A stretch of 64,000 bases of DNA from JBFMAI01 sp040755725 (GTDB taxonomy: Bacteria > Planctomycetota > Phycisphaerae > UBA1845 > Fen-1342): positions 1-64,000 of the forward strand of contig JBFMAI010000017.1 in assembly GCA_040755725.1 (NCBI GenBank). The letters are read 5' to 3'. The notes under the pieces were generated by a model. That model was not told the DNA's origin, did no database searches, and worked only from the letters and a program-made list of their open reading frames with translations. Below are positions 34,962 to 42,482 of the stretch, in pieces (position 1 is the first letter of the stretch; each line of letters begins with the position of its first letter). Both the position numbers and the translations under genes were made by a program.

Positions 34962-37126
34962 CCCCCTCGATTCCTCGCGAGCCAACTGTGCAGCGGCCTG
35001 AACGAGCTAAGCCAAAGTCGCCAGCCCCGTCGGCGTCGAGTGCGTCGGCACGTTGGCGGACGCTGGGGCTGCTCTTGCTGCCGGCCGCCGTGGGTGTGGT
35101 CGTGGCCGCCGTCCACTGGCCCGCGTTGTCCGCCCGGGCGTTCACGTTCGACGACCGCCAGTATTTGATCGACAACCACCTGGTCCGGCATCCGAGCTGG
35201 CAGTCCGCGGGGCAGCTCTTTGCCGAGGTACTCACGCCATCGACCGTGCACGGCTATTACCAGCCGCTGACGATGGTCTCGCTGATGCTCGACTGGGCCC
35301 GCGGTGGCCGGACCGACCACCTGCGGCCTTTCCACCAAACCAGCGTGATTCTGCACGTGGCCAACACGCTCCTGGTGATCCTCCTGCTGTACTGGCTGTT
35401 CGGCGAGGTGTGGGCGGCGGCGTTGGCCGGGCTGCTCTTCGGCGTGCATCCGATGACGGTCGAGCCGGTTGCGTGGCTGAGCGAACGCAAGACGCTGCTG
35501 GCGACCTTCTTCAGCCTGACCAGCCTTATCCTGTACGTGAAGTGGACACGCGTCCGTCCGGACTTGGCCGCGTCTGCCCCGCAGGGGAAAGGCGGGGTAG
35601 AGGGAACAGGGAACAGGGAACAGGGAACAGGGCGGAAGGAACCGCCCGGGCTGGCCGTTCCCCGTTCCCCGTTCCCCGTTCCCTTGCGCCTCGCTGAGCG
35701 GGGCTGGGCGTGCTACACGGGCGCGCTGCTGATGTTCGTGCTGGCCCTGCTGGCCAAGCCGACCAGTACGCCGCTACCGGTCCTGCTGCTGCTGCTGGAC
35801 TTCTGGCCGCTGCGACGCCTGAGCTGGCAGGGTTTGCTCGAAAAGGTGCCGTTCCTCATCGTCGCCGGCGCCTCCGCCGTCGTGACCGTCGTGTCCCAAG
35901 GCCGCACCGCCGCGTTGGCACTGCCGCACGAGTATTCGCCCGGGTGGATTCCGTTCATCATCTGTCACAACGTGGTCTTCTACCTGTGCAAGATCGTCTG
36001 GCCCGTCCAACTGTCGGCGCACTACGCGTTCCCCCAGCCGTTCGACTTGTCGAGCCCGATGGTGCTGGCGGGCGTGATTGGCACGCCGGTGCTGTTGGCG
36101 GTACTGCTCATCTCGCTGCGCTGGACGCGGGCGGCGGCCACGGGCTGGTTGTTCTTCTTCGTCGCCATCTTCCCCACGCTCGGCGTCATCGGCTTCACGC
36201 ACAGCATCGCCGCCAACAAGTACGCCTATCTGCCGGCGGTCGGCTTGCTCATGGTCTTGGTCTCGTTCCTGACGTGGCTGTGGCGACGGGCCACGCCGTC
36301 GGCCCGCATTTCGGCCCGCGTGGCGAGCGTCGGGCTGGTGTTAGGGCTGACCGGGCTGAGCATCGCCGGGACCCGGGCGCAACTTCGCACCTGGCAGAAC
36401 ACGGAGACGCTCTATCGCCACATGCTGGACCTCGCGCCCGGGGTCGCCGGGTTGCACAACGATTTGGCGGATGAACTGACGCGGCAGGGACGGCTTGACG
36501 AGGCGGCGCAGGAGTACGCGACCGCCCTGCGCCTGAACCCCAACATGTACGACGGGCACAACGGTCTGGGCATTGTGCTGCTCGCGCAGAACCGACCGGC
36601 GGAGGCAATCCCACACTTCGAGGTCGCCATCCGGCTGGATCCGAAACGCGGCGCCGCCTACGGGGGCCTGGGGGCGGCCCTGGCCCGCCTGGGACGCGAT
36701 GAAGAGGCGTATCGGTACTTCGAGCAGTCACTCCAGCGCGACAAACACATCGCCGAGGTCCATGCCAACATGGGCGCCATCCTGGCCACACGCGGCGACC
36801 TCGAACGGGCCATCCAGCACTATCACGAAGCTCTGCGGCTGAAGCCGGAGTCGGCCCGTACGCACTTCAACCTCGGAGTCGCGCTGGTCCGTCTGGGACA
36901 GCTTGAGTCGGCGGTGGAGCAGTTCCGGTCGGCCACCCAACTCGAACCCAATTACCTTCCCGCCCGCAGCAACCTGGGACAGGCGCTGCTAACGCTGGGG
37001 CGCGTGGACGAGGCGGTCGCGGTGTACGAGGCGGCCCTGCGCATCGCCCCCGACGACCCGCGCCTGCGAGCCGGCTTGGCCGAAGCTCAGTCCCGCCGGT
37101 CGTCGTCAGCTCCTTCTCTCCCGTAA
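34958..37126 (+). CDS. TMTC-like multi-pass membrane protein with C-terminal TPRs
   Basis: About 722 residues; the GTG at 34958 overlaps the ruvB stop, and an in-frame GTG at 34940 is an alternative. The N-terminal two-thirds has eight to ten hydrophobic helices. An outer loop carries TFDDRQYLIDN, an acidic DD motif like that of PMT/GT39-type glycosyltransferases and the TMTC family. The last 230 residues are five or six TPRs (VAGLHNDLADELTRQGRLDE, AYGGLGAALARLGRDEEAYR). It may transfer a sugar from a lipid donor at the outer face of the membrane, but this is inference. A palindromic repeat is translated inside it at 35602-35684. Confidence 0.7.
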   Translation: MTPSIPREPTVQRPERAKPKSPAPSASSASARWRTLGLLLLPAAVGVVVAAVHWPALSARAFTFDDRQYLIDNHLVRHPSWQSAGQLFAEVLTPSTVHGYYQPLTMVSLMLDWARGGRTDHLRPFHQTSVILHVANTLLVILLLYWLFGEVWAAALAGLLFGVHPMTVEPVAWLSERKTLLATFFSLTSLILYVKWTRVRPDLAASAPQGKGGVEGTGNREQGTGRKEPPGLAVPRSPFPVPLRLAERGWACYTGALLMFVLALLAKPTSTPLPVLLLLLDFWPLRRLSWQGLLEKVPFLIVAGASAVVTVVSQGRTAALALPHEYSPGWIPFIICHNVVFYLCKIVWPVQLSAHYAFPQPFDLSSPMVLAGVIGTPVLLAVLLISLRWTRAAATGWLFFFVAIFPTLGVIGFTHSIAANKYAYLPAVGLLMVLVSFLTWLWRRATPSARISARVASVGLVLGLTGLSIAGTRAQLRTWQNTETLYRHMLDLAPGVAGLHNDLADELTRQGRLDEAAQEYATALRLNPNMYDGHNGLGIVLLAQNRPAEAIPHFEVAIRLDPKRGAAYGGLGAALARLGRDEEAYRYFEQSLQRDKHIAEVHANMGAILATRGDLERAIQHYHEALRLKPESARTHFNLGVALVRLGQLESAVEQFRSATQLEPNYLPARSNLGQALLTLGRVDEAVAVYEAALRIAPDDPRLRAGLAEAQSRRSSSAPSLP
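35602..35684. repeat. Short-word palindrome inserted within a coding region
   Basis: Four copies of GGGAACA (35602-35629), an inner hairpin GGGCGG-AAGGAA-CCGCCC (35630-35647), then GTTCCCC three times and GTTCCC (35657-35683), complementary to the left arm apart from one position per unit. It stays in frame, adding about 28 residues (EGTGNREQGTGR, then VPRSPFPVPL) to a loop between two membrane helices. Confidence 0.85.
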
Positions 37127-37183
37127 CCGCTTCCGATCATAGTAACTCCGCCCAGCACAGCCAGGTCAACCTCTAATTGTGTC

Positions 37184-37212
37184 TTTACTCTGCTCTGTCC
37201 CCCATATATAGT
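37184..37212 (+). promoter_or_regulatory. Promoter of the SEC-C/TPR gene
   Basis: TTTACT (37184-37189), 17 bases, TATAGT (37207-37212), about 95 bases before ATG 37306. Confidence 0.5.
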
Positions 37213-37305
37213 GCCCCTGGCGCGAGCAAGAGTGAACGGATGGTGGCGCGCCAGGCGTCGCAAGGCACGTTGGCGAGTCGGGTTCGTCGTCAGGCAGGTG
37301 TGAAC

Positions 37306-38334
37306 ATGAGCATCGTCATGCATCCCGCGCGAACGCGGTCCGAAGGCACGCCGCGGCGAATCTCCACGCCCAGCGAGTTCCCAGGCTGTCAGGCGCCGCT
37401 CGACTTGGTGTGCGGGGCGTGCAAGAAACGCGGGCGCTATCGCGTGGGGACCGTGGTCGTGGCGCCCGAGTTTGTCAAACGCGGCCCAGATGAGTCCATC
37501 GACGCGCACGTGGGGTTCACCGGCTATTTCCGCTGTCGCCGTTGTGACGCCGGGGGGCCGTGGGAACTCACCAACGCCACCCGCTCGCGCCTGCTGGCCC
37601 TGCTCGTCTTGTACGCAGCGGGTGTGGAGGACTTGCCGATCCTCGTGGGCGAGGCACGGACGTTCGACGGCCGGTCGTTTCGCTACCCCACGGAGAGTGA
37701 GGCCCACGTCAAAAGACTCATCGCCACAGAACCGGACCGGGCATTCTTGTGGGTCCGACTGGCGAACATCTACAAGCACGGCGGGCGCGACGATCTGGCG
37801 GAGGGGGCGTTCCGCCGCGCGGTCGAGCTGGACCCGGAGGACGCCGAAGCACATGCGTGCCTGGCCGATGTTTTGGCCTGCCAGGGGCGACGGAAGAAAG
37901 CCGTGCCCCATTGGAAAGCCGTTCTCCAACACGTGAGTGCGGCAACGCACTTGCGGCGCGAGCTTCGACTCAGCATGGTTTCCGAGGCCCTGGGCGGGCT
38001 ACTGGACGAGCTCAAGGACCCAAACGAAGCGTTTGAAGCCCTGGCCGCGCGCAGCCGGACCGCACTCGCCGATCGACCCAAAGACGAACCGTTGGTGCTC
38101 GAGCTGCGCAACTGGAACCTGTCGGACCCTCACGATTGGGAGCAGGTCTGTGCCATGTTCCTTGGCGAGCTGCCGTGCCCGCTGCGGCGGATGGGGCCGC
38201 CGATGCGCGTTCATCCGCAGCGCGAACAGAACCACGTTCGCACGCTGCCGGTCCGCGAGGGAGACATCCCGCGCAACGCGCCCTGTCCCTGCGGCAGCGG
38301 GCGCAAGTACAAGAAGTGCTGCGGTCGGGAGTAG
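37306..38334 (+). CDS. TPR protein with C-terminal SEC-C zinc motif
   Basis: About 342 residues from ATG 37306. A zinc-ribbon-like pair near the N-terminus (CGACKKRG, then CRRCDAGG) is followed by TPRs (LWVRLANIYKHGGRDDLAEG, AHACLADVLACQGRRKKAVP). The extreme C-terminus is NAPCPCGSGRKYKKCCG, the SEC-C motif of SecA, which binds zinc and contacts SecB or ribosomes. Many uncharacterised proteins carry this tail. An earlier in-frame ATG (37177) lies upstream of the predicted promoter and is unlikely. Confidence 0.75.
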   Translation: MSIVMHPARTRSEGTPRRISTPSEFPGCQAPLDLVCGACKKRGRYRVGTVVVAPEFVKRGPDESIDAHVGFTGYFRCRRCDAGGPWELTNATRSRLLALLVLYAAGVEDLPILVGEARTFDGRSFRYPTESEAHVKRLIATEPDRAFLWVRLANIYKHGGRDDLAEGAFRRAVELDPEDAEAHACLADVLACQGRRKKAVPHWKAVLQHVSAATHLRRELRLSMVSEALGGLLDELKDPNEAFEALAARSRTALADRPKDEPLVLELRNWNLSDPHDWEQVCAMFLGELPCPLRRMGPPMRVHPQREQNHVRTLPVREGDIPRNAPCPCGSGRKYKKCCGRE

Positions 38335-38356
38335 CGGGCGCCGCCGGCGGCCGGCG

Positions 38357-38839
38357 CTATGTTGAGCTGCCGTCGGTAAAGTGTCCGGGCAGACGCCCCC
38401 GCGCGGCCTCCTCGGGCGACTGACCGTAGAACTTGGCGTCAGCCAAGGCACGAACACGGCCGTCTTGCCGCAATTCCGCCTCCACGACGTAGAGCGGCCC
38501 CTCGGCCCGCACCAGTCGCGCGCGGACGATCGCCTCGACGCCAACGTCCACCGGCCGGCGATAGCGTATGTTGAGTCGGGCGGTGATCCCGCGCACACCG
38601 CGGTTGACCAGACACTCCGTCAGGGCCTCGTCGAGCAGCGTGGCGACGATCCCGCCGTGAATCCACTCGGCGTAGCCGCGGTACCGCGGATCGCAGTCAA
38701 ACCGCGCCGTCACGGTGCCGTCGGGGTGGGTCTGGAAACTCAACTCCAGGCCGCCGACCTCCCGGGGGCGGCAGCCGAAGCACCCCGCGTGCCACTTGGC
38801 TCGCCAGCCGGCCGGTTCGGTGGTCGGAGTCTCGCTCAC
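38357..38839 (-). CDS. PaaI/YbgC-type hotdog thioesterase
   Basis: A hotdog-fold protein of about 160 residues. The core is GYAEWIHGGIVATLLDEALT with the HGG and the catalytic acid of the PaaI group, then ITARLNIRYRRPVDVG. A CFGC pair lies near the N-terminus. The start is GTG 38839 (GGAG ten bases upstream) or TTG 38857. Family members hydrolyse acyl-CoA; the substrate here is unknown. Convergent with the SEC-C gene. Confidence 0.8.
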   Translation of the reverse strand: MSETPTTEPAGWRAKWHAGCFGCRPREVGGLELSFQTHPDGTVTARFDCDPRYRGYAEWIHGGIVATLLDEALTECLVNRGVRGITARLNIRYRRPVDVGVEAIVRARLVRAEGPLYVVEAELRQDGRVRALADAKFYGQSPEEAARGRLPGHFTDGSST

Positions 38840-39118
38840 GCCGTCGAATCTCCGCAAGCCCGCTCGCGGTTCCGCAGGCAGCCGGCAACGCGCCCGTCAC
38901 GCCGGGCGGCCTAGCTCCGCGTACGCCGCCCTATCCTAGCCGACCTCGTGGCCCCCGCCAGCGGTGATGCCGGCGGTCGATCATCCGCGACGGAGCGTGG
39001 CCCCCGAGGGGTGCTTGCGGCCCGCGATGTTTGCGGACCCGGCCGATTCGAGAAACAGCCCGGGATTCGAATGGCCGCCGCCCGCGACGCGCGGCAGACT
39101 GTGCCAGGAGGTGCGGTC

Positions 39119-39277
39119 ATGTGGTACTTGGGATTTCCCGGCGGTTCCCCCGGTCCCGGCGCCGAGGCGTCCGGCAGACTCTTGCTGTTGTTCGTGGTCT
39201 TCAGCCTCGCCGCCGCTGCCGCCATGCTCTGGTTCATGTTCCGTGTGGCGAATTGGGCGGCATCGCTCGCGGCGTGA
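39119..39277 (+). CDS. Small single-helix membrane protein
   Basis: 52 residues from ATG 39119, six bases after AGGAGG: MWYLGFPGGSPGPGAEASGR followed by one transmembrane helix (LLLLFVVFSLAAAAAMLWFM). The strong ribosome-binding site and clean helix argue that it is real. The function is unknown. The upstream 38858-39118 stretch has no other supportable gene. Confidence 0.5.
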   Translation: MWYLGFPGGSPGPGAEASGRLLLLFVVFSLAAAAAMLWFMFRVANWAASLAA

Positions 39278-39308
39278 CGGCGGCCCCCGGCTACCCCCCG
39301 TGTGCGCA

Positions 39309-39668
39309 TCAGGCAAGGGGCACGAGTTTCGAGCGGCGGATGCGCCGGTCGCGCGTCACCAGCGGCACGCCACGGGCCAGGCTGGTCGCCGCGATCAGCT
39401 CATCGGCGGGTTCGGACGCGAAGTCCAGCCAGCGCAGCGCGCGGCAAACGGTCAGGTCGATGGGCCAGACGGGCAGACGGCCCAGGGCGTCGGCGACGTC
39501 CGGATCGTCGAGATCGATCGTCACACGACCGAGCTGGGCCAGCTTGGTAATTTCCCACAAGACGATGGCGGAGCTGCTCCGCGGCTCACGGCCGAGGAGC
39601 CGCCGTTCCCTTGCGAAGAGCTCGCCGCGCAGCGCGTGCAGGACGATGTGAGTGTCCAGGTTCAGCAT
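39309..39668 (-). CDS. PIN-domain toxin (VapC-like)
   Basis: A 119-residue PIN-domain ribonuclease: MLNLDTHIVLHAL supplies the first Asp, LWEITKLAQLGRV the Glu, SEPADELIAATSL and PLVTRDRRIRRSK the remaining acids. VapC toxins cut tRNA or rRNA and are neutralised by the protein encoded just upstream. Its start lies inside the antitoxin frame, which overlaps it by 83 bases. Confidence 0.85.
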   Translation of the reverse strand: MLNLDTHIVLHALRGELFARERRLLGREPRSSSAIVLWEITKLAQLGRVTIDLDDPDVADALGRLPVWPIDLTVCRALRWLDFASEPADELIAATSLARGVPLVTRDRRIRRSKLVPLA

Positions 39669-39873
39669 CCCACGCCAGCCCGGTAGTAAACACGTTTCCG
39701 CGAATATGGACCTTGTCCTTCAACGTGCCGATCAGCCGGCCCCAGTCGGTGGCCACGGGCATGAGCTTGGCGACCGGTTTGCCGTGCTTGGTGATGAGGA
39801 TGCCGTCCGGGCCGACCTCATCCAGCAGGCGCAGGCACTGCTCCTTGAACCTCGAGGCGTTCAGGTGGATCAT
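39586..39873 (-). CDS. Phd/YefM-type antitoxin
   Basis: A 95-residue protein with a Phd/YefM N-terminus: MIHLNASRFKEQCLRLLDEV, then GILITKHGKPVAKLMPV. It should bind DNA and repress the pair, and cover the toxin with its C-terminal part (WGRLIGTLKDKVHIRGNVFT). After TGLAWDAE, where such proteins commonly stop, the frame continues for 24 arginine-rich residues over the toxin gene, which suggests a lost stop codon. Confidence 0.8.
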   Translation of the reverse strand: MIHLNASRFKEQCLRLLDEVGPDGILITKHGKPVAKLMPVATDWGRLIGTLKDKVHIRGNVFTTGLAWDAEPGHSHRPARAARRALRKGTAAPRP

Positions 39874-39933
39874 GCTCCAGTCCTGCGAATGGTCGTTTAT
39901 TATGTCCAGTCAAATATTTCGACCGGTCGGGAT

Positions 39934-40062
39934 CCTCAACCGGGGGCGGGCCGCCCGTCCCCGCCCCGGCGCGGACTCGGCGGGCCCGCGCCGGCGCCTT
40001 GACGGGAGCACCGTCTTGATCCGACGATAGTAATGTTGTGGCAGCCGAGTCCCCGGTTGAGG
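39934..40062 (-). ncRNA. Candidate structured RNA or palindromic element
   Basis: Read on the minus strand, CCTCAACCGGGG (40062-40051) pairs perfectly with CCCCGGTTGAGG (39945-39934). Next to it GGGGACTCGGC pairs with GCCGAGTC, the second arm being interrupted by about 27 GC-rich bases that can fold on themselves. A small hairpin GACGG-TGCTC-CCGTC lies in the central loop. It stands upstream of the toxin-antitoxin pair in a 440-base gap with no gene; another strong GC-rich hairpin is near 40087-40108. Transcription is not shown. Confidence 0.3.
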
Positions 40063-40317
40063 CCGGGGAGCGGGGAACCCAACGCCGGGCCGCCGGGCGG
40101 CCCGGCCGGGGCGCAGGGATCGGTCGGTCCCGGGCCACTTTCAAGGCCTAGCCCGTCAGCTAACCCCGCAGGCCCGTGAAAGGGCACAACGCGTAGCTCT
40201 CCTGAGACAGCCGGCCGACCGGCCGAGCGTTTCCCGGGCTCACGTTGGTGCGTCGCCGCTCTTTCGGTCGCGCGTGCAGGAACGCGCGGCGATCGCGGCC
40301 CCGCCGGCCGGCGACAT

Positions 40318-40965
40318 TCACTTCACGTCCAGCAGCGCGTCCACGGTAACGTCGGCCAGGCTATCGGCACGTCGCGGCACGCCGGGCAGTGACTCCGCCG
40401 GCCCGACGCCGAGGACCGCCATCCCCGCGCGGCGCGCCGCTTCGACGCCGGCCAGGCCGTCCTCGATGACCAGGCACTCAGCCGGCGCCAGGCCGATGAG
40501 CTCGACGGCACGCAGGAACACGGCTGGGTCGGGCTTGCTCAGCGGGACATCGTTCGCGTCCACAATCGCGTCGAAGCGATCCACCAGCCCCACACGGGTC
40601 AGTATCGGCCGCGTGTTGCGACTGGACGACGCGACCGCGGTCTTGATCCCGCGTCGCCGCAGCTCGTCGAGTAGGGGGGTGACGCCGGGCGGCAGATCGG
40701 CCGGCGTCAGGCGCTGGGCCAGCGCGAGGAACGCGGCATTCTTGCGGTCGGCGAGCGCCTGCTTCTGCGGCGGACTGCACACCCGCCCCGACGCGGCCAG
40801 AACAACGTCGAGGCTTTCCGTGCGGGTGAGACCGCGGAGCCGCTGGTTGATTTGCGCATCGAACCGCAGCCCTTCCTCCTCGGCGAGCTGGCGCCAGGAC
40901 TGGTAGTGCAAGGCATCCGTCCGTACCAGCACGCCGTCCATGTCGAAGACCACGCCGCGGATCAC
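40318..40965 (-). CDS. HAD-family phosphatase, beta-phosphoglucomutase-like
   Basis: About 215 residues from GTG 40965, seven bases after AGGAG. Motif I is VVFDMDGVLVRTD (nucleophile Asp), followed by a helical cap; motif II lies in TAVASSSRNT, and motifs III/IV in SKPDPAVFLRA and CLVIEDGLAGVEAARRAGM. The closest groups are beta-phosphoglucomutases and small sugar-phosphate phosphatases; specificity is not readable. Confidence 0.85.
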   Translation of the reverse strand: MIRGVVFDMDGVLVRTDALHYQSWRQLAEEEGLRFDAQINQRLRGLTRTESLDVVLAASGRVCSPPQKQALADRKNAAFLALAQRLTPADLPPGVTPLLDELRRRGIKTAVASSSRNTRPILTRVGLVDRFDAIVDANDVPLSKPDPAVFLRAVELIGLAPAECLVIEDGLAGVEAARRAGMAVLGVGPAESLPGVPRRADSLADVTVDALLDVK

Positions 40966-41058
40966 CCTGGGGCTCCTGTCGATCCGTGCGCTCACACCAT
41001 CGGTCGACGCAGCGCTGTCACCCCGCACCGTCGGGGGCCGGTGTCGCGCGGTCCGCCG

Positions 41059-41325
41059 TCAGGGGCCTTTGGGCAGCGCCGAGTCCTTCCGCTGGGCCTG
41101 GAGGTCCCGGATTTCGCGCAAGACGCCGGCGATCTCCGTCAGCTTCTTGTTCGATAGCCGCAGCTCGTCGATCATTTCTTTTCGCTGCAAGCCACTGTCG
41201 GGAACCTGGGCCACCGCGGCCCGCGGCCAAACCAGCGCCTGCCACAAACCTCCCGCCGCCAGGACGGTCAGACCGCCCAGGACGGCCGCCAGCCACGGCT
41301 CAAGTCGTCTGTTGCTCACACGCAT
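41059..41325 (-). CDS. Small membrane-anchored coiled-coil protein
   Basis: 88 residues from ATG 41325 behind AAGGAG: MRVSNRRLEPWLAAVLGGLT opens a single transmembrane or signal helix; the rest (KEMIDELRLSNKKLTEIAGV) looks like a short coiled coil in the periplasm. No family recognised. Confidence 0.55.
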   Translation of the reverse strand: MRVSNRRLEPWLAAVLGGLTVLAAGGLWQALVWPRAAVAQVPDSGLQRKEMIDELRLSNKKLTEIAGVLREIRDLQAQRKDSALPKGP

Positions 41326-41420
41326 GTTCACTCCTTTGAACGGGGCCCGCTTGGCCGGGAGAAACGCGCGGCGGCGCCGGTTCGGCCCCGCCGGCCCGTG
41401 TCCGTCCGCGCCGCGCAGCA

Positions 41421-41462
41421 GAAAGGCCGCGCGCCAAAACATCCTGCGCGGCGGCCTTTCGA
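41421..41462 (-). terminator. Terminator after rpmA
   Basis: On the minus strand AAAGGCCGCCGCGC pairs with GCGCGCGGCCTTT across a loop containing GATGTTTTG, ending in TTTC, 17 bases after the rpmA stop. The fold is A/T-flanked on both sides, so it could work in both directions. Confidence 0.65.
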
Positions 41463-41478
41463 AACTCCAGTGCCGTGT

Positions 41479-41730
41479 TCAGTTCGCGTCTTCGCCGGGC
41501 AGGACGGAGACGACGCGACCTTGAAAGGTGACGACTCCGTCGGCGAGCGCGAACAAGGTATCATCGCGACCGCGCCCCACGTTGCGGCCCGGTTTGAACG
41601 GGGTGCCGCATTGCCGAACAATGATGCTGCCGACGCGGGCGCGCTGCCCACCGAAGAGCTTTACCGCGCGGTATTGCGGGTTGCTGTCGCGGCCGTTTCG
41701 CGTCGAGCCTTGACCTTTCTTGTGTGCCAT
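41479..41730 (-). CDS. rpmA: 50S ribosomal protein L27
   Basis: 83 residues from ATG 41730: MAHKKGQGSTRNGRDSNPQY, then VKLFGGQRARVGSIIVRQ and GRDDTLFALADGVVTF. It lies at the peptidyl-transferase centre. The usual upstream partner rplU (L21) is absent; the gene before it encodes an unrelated exported protein. It is followed by a terminator. Confidence 0.95.
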   Translation of the reverse strand: MAHKKGQGSTRNGRDSNPQYRAVKLFGGQRARVGSIIVRQCGTPFKPGRNVGRGRDDTLFALADGVVTFQGRVVSVLPGEDAN

Positions 41731-41788
41731 AGCTGCTTCCGTTCTTTGATGACAAACTAACCGCTCGTCGACGGACTCGCCGCAACGA

Positions 41789-42475
41789 TCAGCGCATAAC
41801 CCAACGGACCTCGGTCCGCTGCGGGACAGCCTGGGGCCGGGCCTGCGGCGAACCGGGAAGAGTATAGCGTATTTCGAGGGTTTTGCGAAGGGTGAAGTGG
41901 CGGGGATTGGGGCCGGACCGCGGAACCCCATCGGGTCCGATAACTTCTTTGCTCTCAGGGCGAGACGCGTCAAAACTCGGATTGCGGACGAACTGGTTCT
42001 CGCCACTCAGTCCGCCGACATAGATCCGGAAGCTGTTGCCCGTCAGGTCCACCTGCCGCCAGATGGCGACCGACTCACGAGCGTTGTCTTCGCCGGTGAG
42101 CAGGGCCCCGATGGCCTTGGTCGGCTCCACGAGGTACTTGTGCGTAATGCGGTGGTGCTCCCGAATCGCCTCGAACACCAGCGGGCTGATGCCGAGGTCG
42201 GTGTCGAACACCTGCAAGTCCTCGGTCACGATCTGAAACATCGGGTAAAAGCGCTGGCTGCGCGGGCTGGTGTTCACCACGGTGTACACCACGTACCAAT
42301 ACACTTCGGGGCGGTCCGTACCGGGAAGCTGAATCTCGATCCGTTTCGGGTCGAGGAAGCGGAACTCCAGCTCCCACGAGATCGGCGTCGCGGAGGGCTC
42401 CGGCCCGGTCCCGACCGGCTGTTGAAGCTGCGGCACCAGCAGTAGCACCGACAGCGGCATGAGGGCGTGAAGCAT
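41789..42475 (-). CDS. Exported protein of unknown function
   Basis: 228 residues with a short hydrophobic N-terminus (MLHALMPLSVLLLVPQ), so probably exported. The middle looks like a beta-sandwich (WELEFRFLDPKRIEIQLPGT, WYVVYTVVNTSPRSQRFYPM). No family recognised. It lies 7 bases downstream of the HEAT-repeat protein and is surely cotranscribed with it. Confidence 0.6.
   Translation of the reverse strand: MLHALMPLSVLLLVPQLQQPVGTGPEPSATPISWELEFRFLDPKRIEIQLPGTDRPEVYWYVVYTVVNTSPRSQRFYPMFQIVTEDLQVFDTDLGISPLVFEAIREHHRITHKYLVEPTKAIGALLTGEDNARESVAIWRQVDLTGNSFRIYVGGLSGENQFVRNPSFDASRPESKEVIGPDGVPRSGPNPRHFTLRKTLEIRYTLPGSPQARPQAVPQRTEVRWVMR
41861..41889 (-). promoter_or_regulatory. Possible rpmA promoter inside upstream gene
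   Basis: TTCGCA (41889-41884), 17 bases, TATACT (41866-41861) on the minus strand, about 130 bases before the rpmA start, within the 3' end of the preceding coding region. Confidence 0.4.
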
Positions 42476-42482
42476 CGGGCGC

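Noticed and set aside
35602..35684. CRISPR-like array of GGGAACA repeats
   Set aside because: Units are seven bases without spacers and the second half is the inverted complement; no cas genes are near.
39890..40310. tmRNA, RNase P RNA, SRP RNA or a known riboswitch in the 440-base gap
   Set aside because: I looked for the conserved cores of these RNAs on both strands and found none; only the palindromic fold is supportable.
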